A stretch of 64,000 nt of DNA from an uncultured Asticcacaulis sp. (GCA_936940865.1 CAKZJB010000083.1:43846-107845), one strand, 5' to 3'. Shown: positions 24,665 to 34,419, counted from the stretch's first letter. Notes: generated from the sequence alone by a model not told the origin. Program-made: numbers and translations.

Positions 24665-26794
24665 CTATTCCGCGGCGTGGGCGAAGCTCTCGGCCGCCCC
24701 AATATCGGTGTTCTCGGCCTCGCTGCTCGGCGCCTGCCCCGGCGTTGCCGCGGTGCCTACCGGAGGTTCCGGCGCCGCGACGGTCTTGGGCCCGCGAAGT
24801 GGCTCCGCCAGCCAGCCGGAGCCCTTCAGAAGTGTCTCCGCCTCCGCCGCCATGTCGGGTTTCTTCAGGTGATCGATGCGGGCAGCCGCGTCGGCACCGC
24901 AGCCTTCGGCGACCGCCAGCAGGATGCGGGGCTTCGGAACCCGTCCCAGGTAATTGTCGACAGTGGGGACCCATCCGCCTGCAACGAGATCCAGGCCGAC
25001 GGCTTGCGCGATCCGGTCGGCGTCTTCGAGGCGATGAGCGATGCTGGTGCCGGAAGACCCGCTGTAGCCCGGTCGAGCCGGCGGCTCGTAGAGCGCATTC
25101 AGGCTCGGTGCGATCAGATGCGCGAGCAGTTGTCCGCGCGAGTCGTCCGACAGGTCGCTGAGGAACGCCCAGAGATCGGCGACATCGCTGGGCAAAGTCT
25201 CACGCCATGCTGCAGTGCGAGCCGTGATGGACGCGTGGGCCGGGCAGTCCTTGAGATCGGGGCCGCCGACAAAGGCGAGGCTCGTCGATGTCGCCCGGAC
25301 CTCGAGGGCGTCCAGCAAGGCGTTCGGGTAAAAGGCATCGCGACAAAGCTTGTGCAGTAGCGCCGTCAAGGCGACTGCCGGGTTTCGGGCGAGCGCGTCG
25401 CGAAGGGCGAGGGTGCGGAATGCCGTCAATTCGCGATTCAGGCTGTCGGGCAGGGGCTTGATGGAGGTGTCCTCCGGTTCGATCGCTTCCGGCGCCGGGC
25501 TGAAAGCGCGGTTTTCCCCTTCGACCGCGTCGTGCTGGCCGTTATCTGGGCCAGCCTCGTCCAAGCCGTTACCATCGTCGCTCTCGTCACCCCCGGCGGC
25601 AGCGTTGGGCTCGGGGCGACGATCTTCGGGCCGCACGTAGCCCTGCTCGATCCTCAACTCCCCTTCGCGAGTCAGCGAAACGAACACCCCGGCGATGGCC
25701 ATGTCTTCCGGCTTGTAAACGGGCGCCGGATTTTCCAGGTCGTGGATGAGGGATTCCAGTTCCTCGACACGCGCCGCCGCGGCGTCTGGCAAGTCTTCGC
25801 CGTTGTCCTGCTGGCTGTCGAGAATGCCGTTGTACTCGTCGACCAGTGCCTTCAGCCGAGTTGAATCGTCTTCGGACAGCATGGGGACTTCCGGGACGAG
25901 TTCATCCATCTGGAAGGTGAGGGCGTAGGCGAAGTCGACGGCCACCTCGACCCATTTCCAGCCTTGGCGCCGGATATCCTCGGCAACGGCGTCCAATTTA
26001 CCCGTGACGAGGTGGTCGAGCAGGGCCGGATCGCTGAGCCAGCCACCATTGTCATCGGTGAACAGGTCGCGGAGGACCGTGCCGCCGGCATCGACATAGG
26101 CGTCGAGGGTCACGTAAAGCGCCCGCTTGTCCGACGCGGCGACGGTCGATTCCGTCAGGAGCCGCTTGATCCGGTAGGTCCCCAGGTCGCGGCTGGTCGT
26201 CAGTTGCTGAAAGACGGCGGCCTGGCGCTCGGTGTCCGGGTTGACGGTAAAGGCCATGACGATTTCGAGCGCGATCGTGCCGGCCTCGTAGGCGTCGAGG
26301 ATGACGGGGGCGACCAGGGCAAGCTTCATGCGCTGCCTGACGACGTTGACGGGCACGAAGAAGCGGGCCGCGATGTCTTCCTCGCTCAAGCCCTTGTCGG
26401 CCAGGGTCTTGAAGGCGTGGAATTGGTCCAGTGGGTGAAGGTTGAGCCGCTGGACGTTTTCAGCCAGGGAGTCCTCTTCCGCTATGCCATCGGTTCGAAC
26501 GATACAGGGAACGGGTGCGTCCTTGGCCATGCGCTTCTGTTTGACCAAGCGTTCGAGGGCCCTGAAGCGTCTTCCGCCCGCCGGGACCTCGAATAGACCA
26601 GTATCGGCGCCGGCTTCGTCCGTGATGGGGCGAACCGACAGGCTTTGCAGCAAGCCACGCCTGGCAATGTCCTCGGCAAGGTCTTCAATGGATTGGCCGT
26701 CCTGGATGCGGCGGACATTGGCCTGGGACAGCCGAAGCAGCGAGAAGGGAATATCACGGGCGCCTGGCAGGGTGATCTTCGTAGTCTTGGTCAT
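24665..26794 (-). CDS. ParB/Spo0J-like nuclease-domain protein
   Basis: The 709-residue protein has an N-terminal ParB/sulfiredoxin domain (about residues 10-115): LRLSQANVRRI, then EVPAGGRRFRALERLV and EEDSLAENVQRLNLHPLDQF. An HTH-like KorB/ParB region follows (LSEEDIAARFFVPVNVVRQR), then a long acidic, low-conservation C-terminal half. Such large ParB-like proteins are standard in alphaproteobacterial conjugative elements and may aid maintenance or regulate transfer. There is no ParA partner nearby. The start at 26794 has AGGAG 8 nt upstream; about 75 codons of open frame further upstream are not used. Confidence 0.87.
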   Translation of the reverse strand: MTKTTKITLPGARDIPFSLLRLSQANVRRIQDGQSIEDLAEDIARRGLLQSLSVRPITDEAGADTGLFEVPAGGRRFRALERLVKQKRMAKDAPVPCIVRTDGIAEEDSLAENVQRLNLHPLDQFHAFKTLADKGLSEEDIAARFFVPVNVVRQRMKLALVAPVILDAYEAGTIALEIVMAFTVNPDTERQAAVFQQLTTSRDLGTYRIKRLLTESTVAASDKRALYVTLDAYVDAGGTVLRDLFTDDNGGWLSDPALLDHLVTGKLDAVAEDIRRQGWKWVEVAVDFAYALTFQMDELVPEVPMLSEDDSTRLKALVDEYNGILDSQQDNGEDLPDAAAARVEELESLIHDLENPAPVYKPEDMAIAGVFVSLTREGELRIEQGYVRPEDRRPEPNAAAGGDESDDGNGLDEAGPDNGQHDAVEGENRAFSPAPEAIEPEDTSIKPLPDSLNRELTAFRTLALRDALARNPAVALTALLHKLCRDAFYPNALLDALEVRATSTSLAFVGGPDLKDCPAHASITARTAAWRETLPSDVADLWAFLSDLSDDSRGQLLAHLIAPSLNALYEPPARPGYSGSSGTSIAHRLEDADRIAQAVGLDLVAGGWVPTVDNYLGRVPKPRILLAVAEGCGADAAARIDHLKKPDMAAEAETLLKGSGWLAEPLRGPKTVAAPEPPVGTAATPGQAPSSEAENTDIGAAESFAHAAE

Positions 26795-27034
26795 GATGTG
26801 ACTCCTGACGGCAACCAGAAGCCTCTCTTCCGCTTCAACCGTCATCACATCGCGACCGCTCTCTGACTCTTGGGCGGCCATATATTTTAGGACCAAAGCC
26901 GCGTTCCCCTTGTAGCGGTAGCGCAAAATGCCTATTTCCACTTTCGGCCGCGGGCCCATCACCCCCCCCTCGATGGACGTGGCTTTAGGCGATGGGCACC
27001 CTTGCCCCCCAGGGGTGCCCATTATCGTATGACG

Positions 27035-28225
27035 TCAACCGACACCCTCCAGCAGTTTCTTGGCCTTGTCCTCAAGGTCGAGCCGTGCATCCTGGTTGGG
27101 CCTTTGCCTGGCAACCGCCGTGATGCCCTGTACGAAATCGAAGATGCTTTCGGGTTTGTGCCCCTCTTCCCGCAGGACGGTGTCGATGATTTTGGCTGTC
27201 TCCGCCTTCCCGAAGCCGCGTTTGCGCAGGAAGGCTTGGCGGTCGTCGTCGGTTTTCGCGACGACGGCCGACCGCGCCGCCTTGATGCTATTGACGAAAG
27301 GCACCGGAGACGAATTGGCAAACCGCTCCAGGGCGGGCGCGGCCTCATAGGCGAAGCGGCTCGCCGCGTACTTGCTGTGGCGGATAGTGATCTCCGAAAA
27401 ATCCTCGACGCCCCAAAGGTTGCGATTGGCACATACCGCCCGAAGGTAGAAACTGGCCATGCCGAGGGTCTTTGCGCCGACTTCGGAGTTCCAGCAGTAG
27501 AACCCGCGAAAAAACAGGTCGGGCGAGCCGTCGGGCAGTCTACCGGCCTCGATCGGGTTCAAGTCATCGACCAGGAACAGGAAGACGTCCCTGTCGGAGG
27601 CAAAAAGCGTGGTCGTCTCGGCACTGACGTCGACGAAGGGATTATAGACGTTAGTGCCCCAGTCGAGAACGCCGGGAACCTTCCAGCGGGTATCGCCTGT
27701 ACCGTTGCCGGCGATCTTTTGCACGGACGAGACCAGTTCGTGGTCGTAGATCCGGCCGTAGTCCGGGCCGGTGACTGCCCGCAATTCCACGCGGCCGTCG
27801 TCCAACTCCAAGGTCTTGACCTGTTCGGCACGATGCGAGGTCAGGCCGTATTGCAGGTTGATCGCGGCCAGCGGCGCCGGAAGCTGCCGGAGGTAGGCGG
27901 CCGGCGCCCCCACCAGACTGGCCAGTTGACCGAAACTCCAGTGGGTTGGAGCAATAGCCTTCTCCGATCCCGGAATGAGCAAGGTCAGGTCGTCGCCGTC
28001 ATCACGCCTTGCTTCGACACGCACGGCGGCGCTTTCGATCGTACGGGTCCGGCTGAGGTCAGTACGACGCCGGACAGAGGCAATCAGTTCGGACAGGGAC
28101 AGGTAGCGTTCATCGGCTGGCCGGGAAAACCATTCTGAAGAAACGCGGCCAATTCTTTGGCCGCGGCTTGGATCGACACGATAGCCAGATGCTGGGACAG
28201 GGGGGAAGGCAAAAGCTTGGGACAT
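27035..28225 (-). CDS. DUF932 (phage/plasmid-type) protein
   Basis: A 396-residue protein is predicted from the ATG at 28225 (GGAG 9 nt upstream). DUF932 hallmarks include WSFGQLASLVGAPAAYLRQL, LFASDRDVFLFLVDDLNPIE, FFRGFYCWNSEVGAKTLGMA and FYLRAVCANRNLWGVEDFSE. These genes are carried by plasmids, phages and ICEs; the function is unknown. A GC-rich hairpin (26994-27020: GGCACCC paired with GGGTGCC) lies just after its stop and may end transcription before the ParB-like gene. Confidence 0.87.
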   Translation of the reverse strand: MSQAFAFPPVPASGYRVDPSRGQRIGRVSSEWFSRPADERYLSLSELIASVRRRTDLSRTRTIESAAVRVEARRDDGDDLTLLIPGSEKAIAPTHWSFGQLASLVGAPAAYLRQLPAPLAAINLQYGLTSHRAEQVKTLELDDGRVELRAVTGPDYGRIYDHELVSSVQKIAGNGTGDTRWKVPGVLDWGTNVYNPFVDVSAETTTLFASDRDVFLFLVDDLNPIEAGRLPDGSPDLFFRGFYCWNSEVGAKTLGMASFYLRAVCANRNLWGVEDFSEITIRHSKYAASRFAYEAAPALERFANSSPVPFVNSIKAARSAVVAKTDDDRQAFLRKRGFGKAETAKIIDTVLREEGHKPESIFDFVQGITAVARQRPNQDARLDLEDKAKKLLEGVG

Positions 28226-28314
28226 AGATGGGCTCCGGACGGTGGCCGAGACCAACTCTCGGACCTTCATCGTCGCAGAGCTCGCGAACCTCTCTCCCTC
28301 TATGCAGGGCGTAC

Positions 28315-29436
28315 TCAATTGTAATAGGGTTCGTAGCCCAGGTATCTTAGCATTTGGCTCGGGACGACGAAGTTAATACCGGTCCCTCGGCGTTCATCCG
28401 TTAGGTCCCGCAAACATTCAAAAGCTTCGTCCCGATCGGCGTTTACCGCTTCCGGCGTCCAAACCTTTTGTTGAATATAGCGGGACACAAACCCGGCAAG
28501 CACATCGGCCGCCTGAATACCAATGGTTGTGTGTGATGTCGCGAAATTGAGCGGAACCGAACTGGCAAAGTCATAGTTTGCAAAGCGAAACTCAGTGAAT
28601 AAGCCTCTACCACTCAACGACTCTGCCAGGACCTTATTGGCCTGAATAATGTCGTCAAACTGGTCCTGCTCATCGTGGAAAAATCTCACTGAAGACATGT
28701 CGCCGCCTAGGTAGTGGTTCAAGCGGGCGTATATGCTGGAGAATGAGCCTACGTTAGGCAGGACCCAGACGGTCTTGCCCTTTTTACCTGTGTCGGGTTC
28801 TGGCAGCGCCCTTTTGATCGCTTCGCTGACCGGCTTCGCTCGAAACTCCGTCATGCTATCAATCGTGAGACGTTTTATTCCGTCGGCGATGTCGGGACGG
28901 AATTTCGACTTTCGTGCCCAACGGATGATCCCGTCGTACAACTTTAGAATGTCAGCTCGACAACGCGTATTGCACACATTGACGAATTGAGGGACCAGAT
29001 CATTTGGACCGTGGACGGCAAGATAGTCGGCGATGATGTTCTTCATCACGCGGGTATTTGGGGAGAAATCTCCCTTTCCGATGGAGGGAACGATTAGGCG
29101 CTCGACAATGTTGACGACAAGGAAATAGTGTTTGTCCACTGCCTCAATGAAAACCGGAAGTTGATGGGCGTCGATGTAGTCGATCAGGTCGCGAACAAAG
29201 AGAGGCTTCGTGGCAGTCTCAGTAGATTTAATCTCTGGCCCTTGGATACGATGGCGCTTTTTCAGATCGAGTATGGTGGCCTCAAAGCCGGGCAGATCTC
29301 CGATCCCAATGCAGGCAAGAGCAAACATTCGCTGACCGCCAAAGGTAGGTGGCGCTGAAACTTTCCCCAAATCGCCCGTATTCCCGCTTTCATCTATATA
29401 GAAATCGGAGATCACATCTGTAGCCCTGTCAGCCAT
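28315..29436 (-). CDS. DUF3800 domain protein next to the ietA/ietS pair
   Basis: The 373-residue protein has the DUF3800 signature near the N-terminus (ISDFYIDESGNTGDLGK) and a late conserved block (FATSHTTIGIQAADVLAGFV). The DES and QAAD acidic residues suggest an RNase H-like catalytic fold. DUF3800 proteins are often found in defence islands or mobile elements. The gene starts 26 bp after the subtilase gene on the same strand and probably shares its transcript. GC content is well below that of the transfer genes. Whether it belongs functionally to the ATPase-protease pair is unknown. Confidence 0.8.
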   Translation of the reverse strand: MADRATDVISDFYIDESGNTGDLGKVSAPPTFGGQRMFALACIGIGDLPGFEATILDLKKRHRIQGPEIKSTETATKPLFVRDLIDYIDAHQLPVFIEAVDKHYFLVVNIVERLIVPSIGKGDFSPNTRVMKNIIADYLAVHGPNDLVPQFVNVCNTRCRADILKLYDGIIRWARKSKFRPDIADGIKRLTIDSMTEFRAKPVSEAIKRALPEPDTGKKGKTVWVLPNVGSFSSIYARLNHYLGGDMSSVRFFHDEQDQFDDIIQANKVLAESLSGRGLFTEFRFANYDFASSVPLNFATSHTTIGIQAADVLAGFVSRYIQQKVWTPEAVNADRDEAFECLRDLTDERRGTGINFVVPSQMLRYLGYEPYYN

Positions 29437-29462
29437 TTGAATCAAAATGTGTATCCGGCAAT

Positions 29463-31907
29463 TTAGATGACAATGGGAATTGCGTTGAGATTTTCGATGG
29501 CTGTTTGCACTTCAGTATAGAGGTCACTTTCGACTTCTCCCGCATCAATCTCCACAATCAGTGCAAACCGGGTTGAGCGTTCTTCCGGCTTGGCGGTGGC
29601 TTTCGCCTTCCACCAACCGGTGACAGGATGAACGGCCAAAAGATTGCGGCGTGCCAGATCGGATGCGGGGCAGGTCAGTTCATCAATATGTAAAGACCCC
29701 ACATCGCGCCTGTTGGAGCCAAAGTCCCATCCGTCGTCCTCGTCAATTTGCCCTTCTGGGGGGGCATCGGCAGCGAGGCTGATCCGGGCTAGAAAGGCGG
29801 CTTCCTTTTCGTTGGCCCGGTTGAGCTTAAAGCGCAGATTGTGCGACGCGTAGCCAAATTTCGATCCGCGCGCGGCCTCAGCGGGGTTTGGAATAATAAA
29901 GCTGCTCAAAGCAACTCGCAACTTGACCGGATGAGCGCCAAGGAGACGCAAGGCTTCGACGGGCCAAGGCAGAGTGAAAAGCCGCATCTCATTATGGGCG
30001 TGGTTGGCGGCACCTTTTTCGCCGGGTTTGTAGGGTGTGATTTCGTCCTGGACAATCAAGGTGAAGGCGCTTGCGGCACTGCGCCTGGCTCGTTCAAGAT
30101 CGGGTACGCCGTAGCCGTAACGTTGAAAGAGCGTGGCATAGGCGCCCTTGGCAGGCTTCCCTGGGCCTGGCGGCAGGTGACTTCTCATCTGTGCGGTCCA
30201 TCTCGCAGACCCGACAAAGAGCGCGCGGACCGTTTCCGGCCATAGATCCGGATAGTCGGACCAAAGTTGCGTAAGGCTTTTTGCTGCGAGGGCAGTGGCG
30301 GCACTGGTATCATAGGTTAGGGTGAAGGCGCGAAGCGGATAGCTGGCGTCTGTCGTCAGCAAGGACAAAGCTTCATGCCGCAGGGGAGGTGGAAGGCCTG
30401 CGGCTAGCCAGTTCCCACCTTCAAAGACGACGTCGGGCTTGATTGGCCAGTGAGAGGCCCAGCTCGCCGTGCGGGACGATGGTGAGAGGTCACCAGCTGG
30501 CGCGAGGGCTATGCCCCCGACGCCTTGAGGCAGGACTGTCTTTGTCGTGTAGGCGCCGACGGCGATGACATTCCATGCGTGGGCGGGAGATTCCAGTTCG
30601 TTATCGGCGTGATCGCAGACTGATAAATAGTCATCATTACCGAAGTTGGCCTGAACGGAATTCCCAGCCGAGACGACGAAAAGCCGTCGAGTTGGCTTAT
30701 CGCCTGATTCACCAGCAGCGAGCTGATCCAAGGCGCTTGACCAAGAGGTTGGTGCGCCGTCGTGCGGCGTGTCGTCCTCCGTCGTACTAGCCATCGAAAA
30801 AGTGCGCCGTCGATCGCCGACCGCTTCGACCGCGTTGATAGCATGTCGTGTGACGGCGCCTAGGAGCTCATAAGGATTATCACCTGCGTCCGGGACGATC
30901 TTTACCGACTCCAGCCGGTAATTGATTTCGAAGGGTGAGACGGCCTGTAGGGCGTTTGTCAGATCACCGAACAGGGCGAGCCCTGCGAGCTGGGTGCCGT
31001 GGCCCTGGACATCTTCGACACCCCACTCCGGACGCGCGGCGTGGCGATCATCACTCGACAACGCTGGCGATATGAGAGGATGCGCACGACTCACACCCGT
31101 ATCGAGTAGAGTAAGGTAATTCGGATCGTCAACGGGCGTAAAGTTCGCCAGCGCCTGTAGGCTGGCCACCCAATCCAACTGTTCTTCAACCGGCAAGCCA
31201 TCAAAAAATGCCGTCGTCGCTGTGGGAGCGGCCAAGGCTGCGACCGCGCCGAGGCGTTTGATCGCCCAAGCCAGAGCGTCTTGGGTGGCATGGCCGAGAA
31301 CTACTACGTCTTCCGGAAACTCCAGCCGATCCTGACTGAAGACGATGTTCATCGCCCCGGCTTGCTCGATAAAAGTATTGGCTTCGTCCTTCTTGAGCCA
31401 GATCTCCCAGGCAGCCACAACTCCCGCGGCTGGAAAACGATTTGCGGGGCTGCGCCAAAAGGCGCGCAGACTGGCTTCGACAATGACACCGATGCTCTGG
31501 ACAAGATCGGCATTGCTCGGGCGACCGGACTTTGAATCCTTGTTTTCGAAGGCTTCAATTTTCTTTCTAAGATTATCAAGCCCTTGCGGTGTTGCAAAAA
31601 CGGTGGCGGCACCGGGAAGATTTGCCGCCTGATCCGGTGGGCGAACGGACAACAGATTGAGACCACTGGAGTTCAGGCTTTTCGTCAGCATGATCTCGCC
31701 GGGACGCCCCTCGATCTCGAGATAAATGCCGGGGCGGTTTTCCGCGTGCGGGTCAGGCAGATGGTCAATGACATGCAATAGCGCTTGGGCATGCGCGGCC
31801 CGATCAGGCACGTCGGTCGGGTGTTTGGCTGAGCCGCCTCCGCGTGCTTTAAAGCTTTTGCTTCGGCCGAGACCGTTTAGAATGAAGTGCCGCCGGTCTC
31901 TCGCCAT
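29463..31907 (-). CDS. ietS: Subtilisin-like serine protease, IetS-like
   Basis: The 814-residue protein has an S8 catalytic domain in the middle: Asp in LLDTGVSRAHPL (about residue 269), His in GHGTQLAGL (about 302), oxyanion Asn in VSAGNS, and Ser in YDTSAATALAAKSL (about 534). There is no signal peptide, so it is intracellular. A helical N-terminal third and a C-terminal beta-rich region flank it. The start lies inside the end of the upstream AAA ATPase gene (59-bp overlap), which indicates tight coupling. This pairing matches IetA-IetS, first described as excluding iteron plasmids in Agrobacterium and later listed among anti-phage systems. Confidence 0.85.
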   Translation of the reverse strand: MARDRRHFILNGLGRSKSFKARGGGSAKHPTDVPDRAAHAQALLHVIDHLPDPHAENRPGIYLEIEGRPGEIMLTKSLNSSGLNLLSVRPPDQAANLPGAATVFATPQGLDNLRKKIEAFENKDSKSGRPSNADLVQSIGVIVEASLRAFWRSPANRFPAAGVVAAWEIWLKKDEANTFIEQAGAMNIVFSQDRLEFPEDVVVLGHATQDALAWAIKRLGAVAALAAPTATTAFFDGLPVEEQLDWVASLQALANFTPVDDPNYLTLLDTGVSRAHPLISPALSSDDRHAARPEWGVEDVQGHGTQLAGLALFGDLTNALQAVSPFEINYRLESVKIVPDAGDNPYELLGAVTRHAINAVEAVGDRRRTFSMASTTEDDTPHDGAPTSWSSALDQLAAGESGDKPTRRLFVVSAGNSVQANFGNDDYLSVCDHADNELESPAHAWNVIAVGAYTTKTVLPQGVGGIALAPAGDLSPSSRTASWASHWPIKPDVVFEGGNWLAAGLPPPLRHEALSLLTTDASYPLRAFTLTYDTSAATALAAKSLTQLWSDYPDLWPETVRALFVGSARWTAQMRSHLPPGPGKPAKGAYATLFQRYGYGVPDLERARRSAASAFTLIVQDEITPYKPGEKGAANHAHNEMRLFTLPWPVEALRLLGAHPVKLRVALSSFIIPNPAEAARGSKFGYASHNLRFKLNRANEKEAAFLARISLAADAPPEGQIDEDDGWDFGSNRRDVGSLHIDELTCPASDLARRNLLAVHPVTGWWKAKATAKPEERSTRFALIVEIDAGEVESDLYTEVQTAIENLNAIPIVI

Positions 31908-32895
31908 CTAAGTTGCCCCCTATGTCCTGTAGCGATCTGCGCCGCTGCAACGAGGCTTCAATCGCCGCCGTTTCAATTTTTTCCGACTGGGCAAGGACAG
32001 CCCTTCGTGCCGCATCTTCACTGGCGGCGATCACATCCGCGGTGGAAAGGCCGTCCGCCAGGGCAGAAACCTGCGACCAGTCAACGGCGGAGACGTCAAA
32101 TCCGATAAGCCGGCGTCGCATGGCCTTCTCGATCGCGTCGCCATGCGGAAGTTCATAGGGAAGGACAAGGTCGAAACGGCGCAAGATCGCGCGATCCAAG
32201 ATTGCGGGTAGGTTCGTCGTGGCAACAATAATCGACGGGCCGGTGTCCTCGTCCAGGAATTGGAGGAACGAATTCAATATGCGGCGTGCTTCGCCGGCAT
32301 CATTTTCTGACCCGCGAGTCGCGGCAAGGGCATCGATCTCGTCGAACAGGTAGACCCCGCGCGTAGTTCGCACGGCATCGAAGATCATGCGCAGCTTTTG
32401 CGCCGTCTCGCCCATATATTTTGTGATCAGACCATGCAGCAGAACAGTGAATACTGGAAACTTGAGTTCTCCGGCCAGTGCGGAAGCGCTCATGGTTTTG
32501 CCCGTCCCCGGTGGACCGGATAACAGCAAGCGTCGGCGCGGTCGAAGACCCTTCTCTTCCAGCGCCTCGGTCATGCGCGTTTCGTCCACGATGTGACGGA
32601 GTTCATCTTCGAGATGAACGGAGATAATTAGGTCGCTGATACGTGTGGACGGATAGTTTGCCGAAAGCAGGCCAGCCATGTCGCCACGCGGGGCCACTAT
32701 CGGTGTCGGTTTTGCCTTGAGCGTTTTTGCCGGCGCCTGGCCAGCCTCAGCCCAGGTGCGCAATTGCTCCGCCAGACGCTTGTGACCCTTCTGGTCTTCG
32801 GCCGCAGCTAGTTGAATCGCGAGATCGTAAAAACGAGTCGCATCGCCCTCTGCATGGCTCTTGACAAGCCCGATAAGCTGTTGTGCCGAAGCCAT
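31849..32895 (-). CDS. ietA: AAA+ ATPase, IetA-like
   Basis: The 348-residue protein has a helical N-terminus and an AAA+ module: Walker A SGPPGTGKT (about residue 128), Walker B VYLFDEIDAL (about 187), sensor 1 ATTNLP and a second-region RRF arginine. It should form a ring that activates or feeds substrates to the subtilase encoded next. The ATG at 32895 is used; a TTG four codons upstream is an alternative. Its last 59 nt are shared with the ietS reading frame. Confidence 0.85.
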   Translation of the reverse strand: MASAQQLIGLVKSHAEGDATRFYDLAIQLAAAEDQKGHKRLAEQLRTWAEAGQAPAKTLKAKPTPIVAPRGDMAGLLSANYPSTRISDLIISVHLEDELRHIVDETRMTEALEEKGLRPRRRLLLSGPPGTGKTMSASALAGELKFPVFTVLLHGLITKYMGETAQKLRMIFDAVRTTRGVYLFDEIDALAATRGSENDAGEARRILNSFLQFLDEDTGPSIIVATTNLPAILDRAILRRFDLVLPYELPHGDAIEKAMRRRLIGFDVSAVDWSQVSALADGLSTADVIAASEDAARRAVLAQSEKIETAAIEASLQRRRSLQDIGGNLDGERPAALHSKRSRPKQKL

Positions 32896-33061
32896 TACCA
32901 ACCCCAAACGCGCGATCCGCGAGTTAGCGCATTTCGCAATTTAACCTACATTATGTGAATTCGGTTAATAGAATTAACCAGAGCATATCTCCTAGCGATT
33001 CTGCTACCCAAGAGTGGCAACATCGGGACCTTGCTTTTCAGAAACCCCCCGCGGATAACTA

Positions 33062-34300
33062 TCAAGTGGGCGGGCGAACTTTCCTCGGCCTTCCCCGCTT
33101 CCGGGGCGGATCGGCGGGCACCTTCGTCGCCTTGGTTCGGGGTTTCGCCTCCGCCGTCGCTGCGACTGCGACCTTGGTCGGCTTGAACTTCGGCAGGGTA
33201 TAGGGTTTGGAATCTTTTGGGGCCAACGGCGCCGTCGCAACCCCGAGCCACGGCCAGTCCTTATATTTGTCGCCTGACTGGCGGATGTGGGTGTAGCGCT
33301 TCAGGCTCTGCCAGGACCGGTGGCCGCTGACGGTCGCGACGTGCGGGATGTTGTTGCCGAGTTCGAAAAGCCTGGAAATCCCGTCATGCCGCAGGTCATG
33401 GAAGTGCAGGTCCTCGATGCCGAGAAACTGGCAGGCTCGGGTGAACGACGCGCTGACGGCATCGGTGGTGTAGGGGAAGATGCGATCCTCGACCCGTGGC
33501 ATGGACTTGATGATCTTCATGGCCTCCGGTGGGATATCGACCCAGACATTGTTCCCGACCTTCTCGGTCGGGTTCTTCATGTCCCGGATCAATACCCGGT
33601 TGTGTTCCTCGTCGAGGTCGGGCCACCGGATCGAGACGATCTCCTCCTGGCGCCGTGTGGAGAAGATCGCGAAGGGCACGATCTTGGTCATCGGCAGCAT
33701 TTCGACTTCCCGCTCCCGGGCCTGGTAGTGGGTAAGGATGATGTTGAGTTCGGCCAAGGTCGGCCGACGGTCGCGCTCCTTGCCCTTGCCGGTCAGTCCG
33801 AGCTTTTGGGCGACGAGGTGACCATCCTTCATGACGGCCGGATCGAGCGGATATCTCCATGCCGCGCGGGCGATGGCGAATACGGCGCCGAGGTGGGAGA
33901 GGTAGTTTGCGACGGTTGCTGGCTGGCGGGTCCTGCCCAGGTCAGTAGCCAGGCTGGTAATATCCGCGCTGCTGATCGCGCTGCAAAGCATGTCGGCGAT
34001 CTCGTGCTCGTCTTTCAATGTATTGAGGACCTGCTTCTTGGTCCGCCCCATCGCCTTCTTCGATTCCGCCATGTAGCGCTCGATGACGGAGCGCAGGGGT
34101 GGATCGTCCTGACGCACCTCGTCGAGGGCGCGCGGGTTCAGCAGCGCTTCTTCCGTCTTATCGATCCAAGCGCTGGCGGCGGCCTTGCGCTCGAAGGTGC
34201 GCGTTTCGCGGTAGGCGATCCTGCCGTCTCGCTTTATAAGGACCTGAGCGTGATAGGCGGTCGTCCCGTTTTTCCGTTTTCTTGGAACGATCGTTCCCAT
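33062..34300 (-). CDS. int: Tyrosine site-specific integrase of the element
   Basis: The 412-residue protein has an N-terminal arm-type domain (TTAYHAQVLIKRDGRIAYRE), a core-binding domain and a C-terminal catalytic domain. The conserved residues are Arg in FSTRRQEEIVSIRW, HxxR in HFHDLRHDGI, His/Trp in VSGHRSW and the nucleophile Tyr in LKRYTHI. A basic AT-hook-like tail (RKRGRPRKVR) ends the protein. GGGAGG lies 4 nt before the ATG at 34300. It sits 119 bp from the start of dusA, facing away from it, as expected for integrases that insert at the 5' end of dusA. Confidence 0.92.
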   Translation of the reverse strand: MGTIVPRKRKNGTTAYHAQVLIKRDGRIAYRETRTFERKAAASAWIDKTEEALLNPRALDEVRQDDPPLRSVIERYMAESKKAMGRTKKQVLNTLKDEHEIADMLCSAISSADITSLATDLGRTRQPATVANYLSHLGAVFAIARAAWRYPLDPAVMKDGHLVAQKLGLTGKGKERDRRPTLAELNIILTHYQAREREVEMLPMTKIVPFAIFSTRRQEEIVSIRWPDLDEEHNRVLIRDMKNPTEKVGNNVWVDIPPEAMKIIKSMPRVEDRIFPYTTDAVSASFTRACQFLGIEDLHFHDLRHDGISRLFELGNNIPHVATVSGHRSWQSLKRYTHIRQSGDKYKDWPWLGVATAPLAPKDSKPYTLPKFKPTKVAVAATAEAKPRTKATKVPADPPRKRGRPRKVRPPT

Positions 34301-34312
34301 GTCGCCTCCCAG

Positions 34313-34389
34313 CGGTACAGCATGAGCTAAAAAAGTACAGCATTGCTGTACTTTTGGCAAGAAAATAGGCGAAAACGGTACAGCATGAG
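34313..34389. repeat. Direct repeat pair flanking a palindrome upstream of the integrase
   Basis: CGGTACAGCATGAG occurs at 34313-34326 and again at 34376-34389, 63 bp apart in the same orientation. The palindrome at 34331-34355 carries the same GTACAGCA core. The set may be integrase/excisionase arm sites or regulator sites controlling int. Confidence 0.6.
34331..34355. promoter_or_regulatory. 25-bp perfect palindrome in the int-dusA gap
   Basis: AAAAGTACAGCA and TGCTGTACTTTT are exact reverse complements around one central T. It could be an operator for an element-encoded regulator, an accessory site for recombination, or a small bidirectional terminator, since T4 follows on both strands. 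Confidence 0.5.
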
Positions 34390-34419
34390 TGAAAATGGGT
34401 TCTGTTGATAAGTCTAAAT

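Noticed and set aside
26994..27020. GGCACCC/GGGTGCC hairpin as a firm terminator after the DUF932 gene
   Set aside because: The stem is good but the loop is long and no T-run follows, so it is only mentioned within the gene entry.
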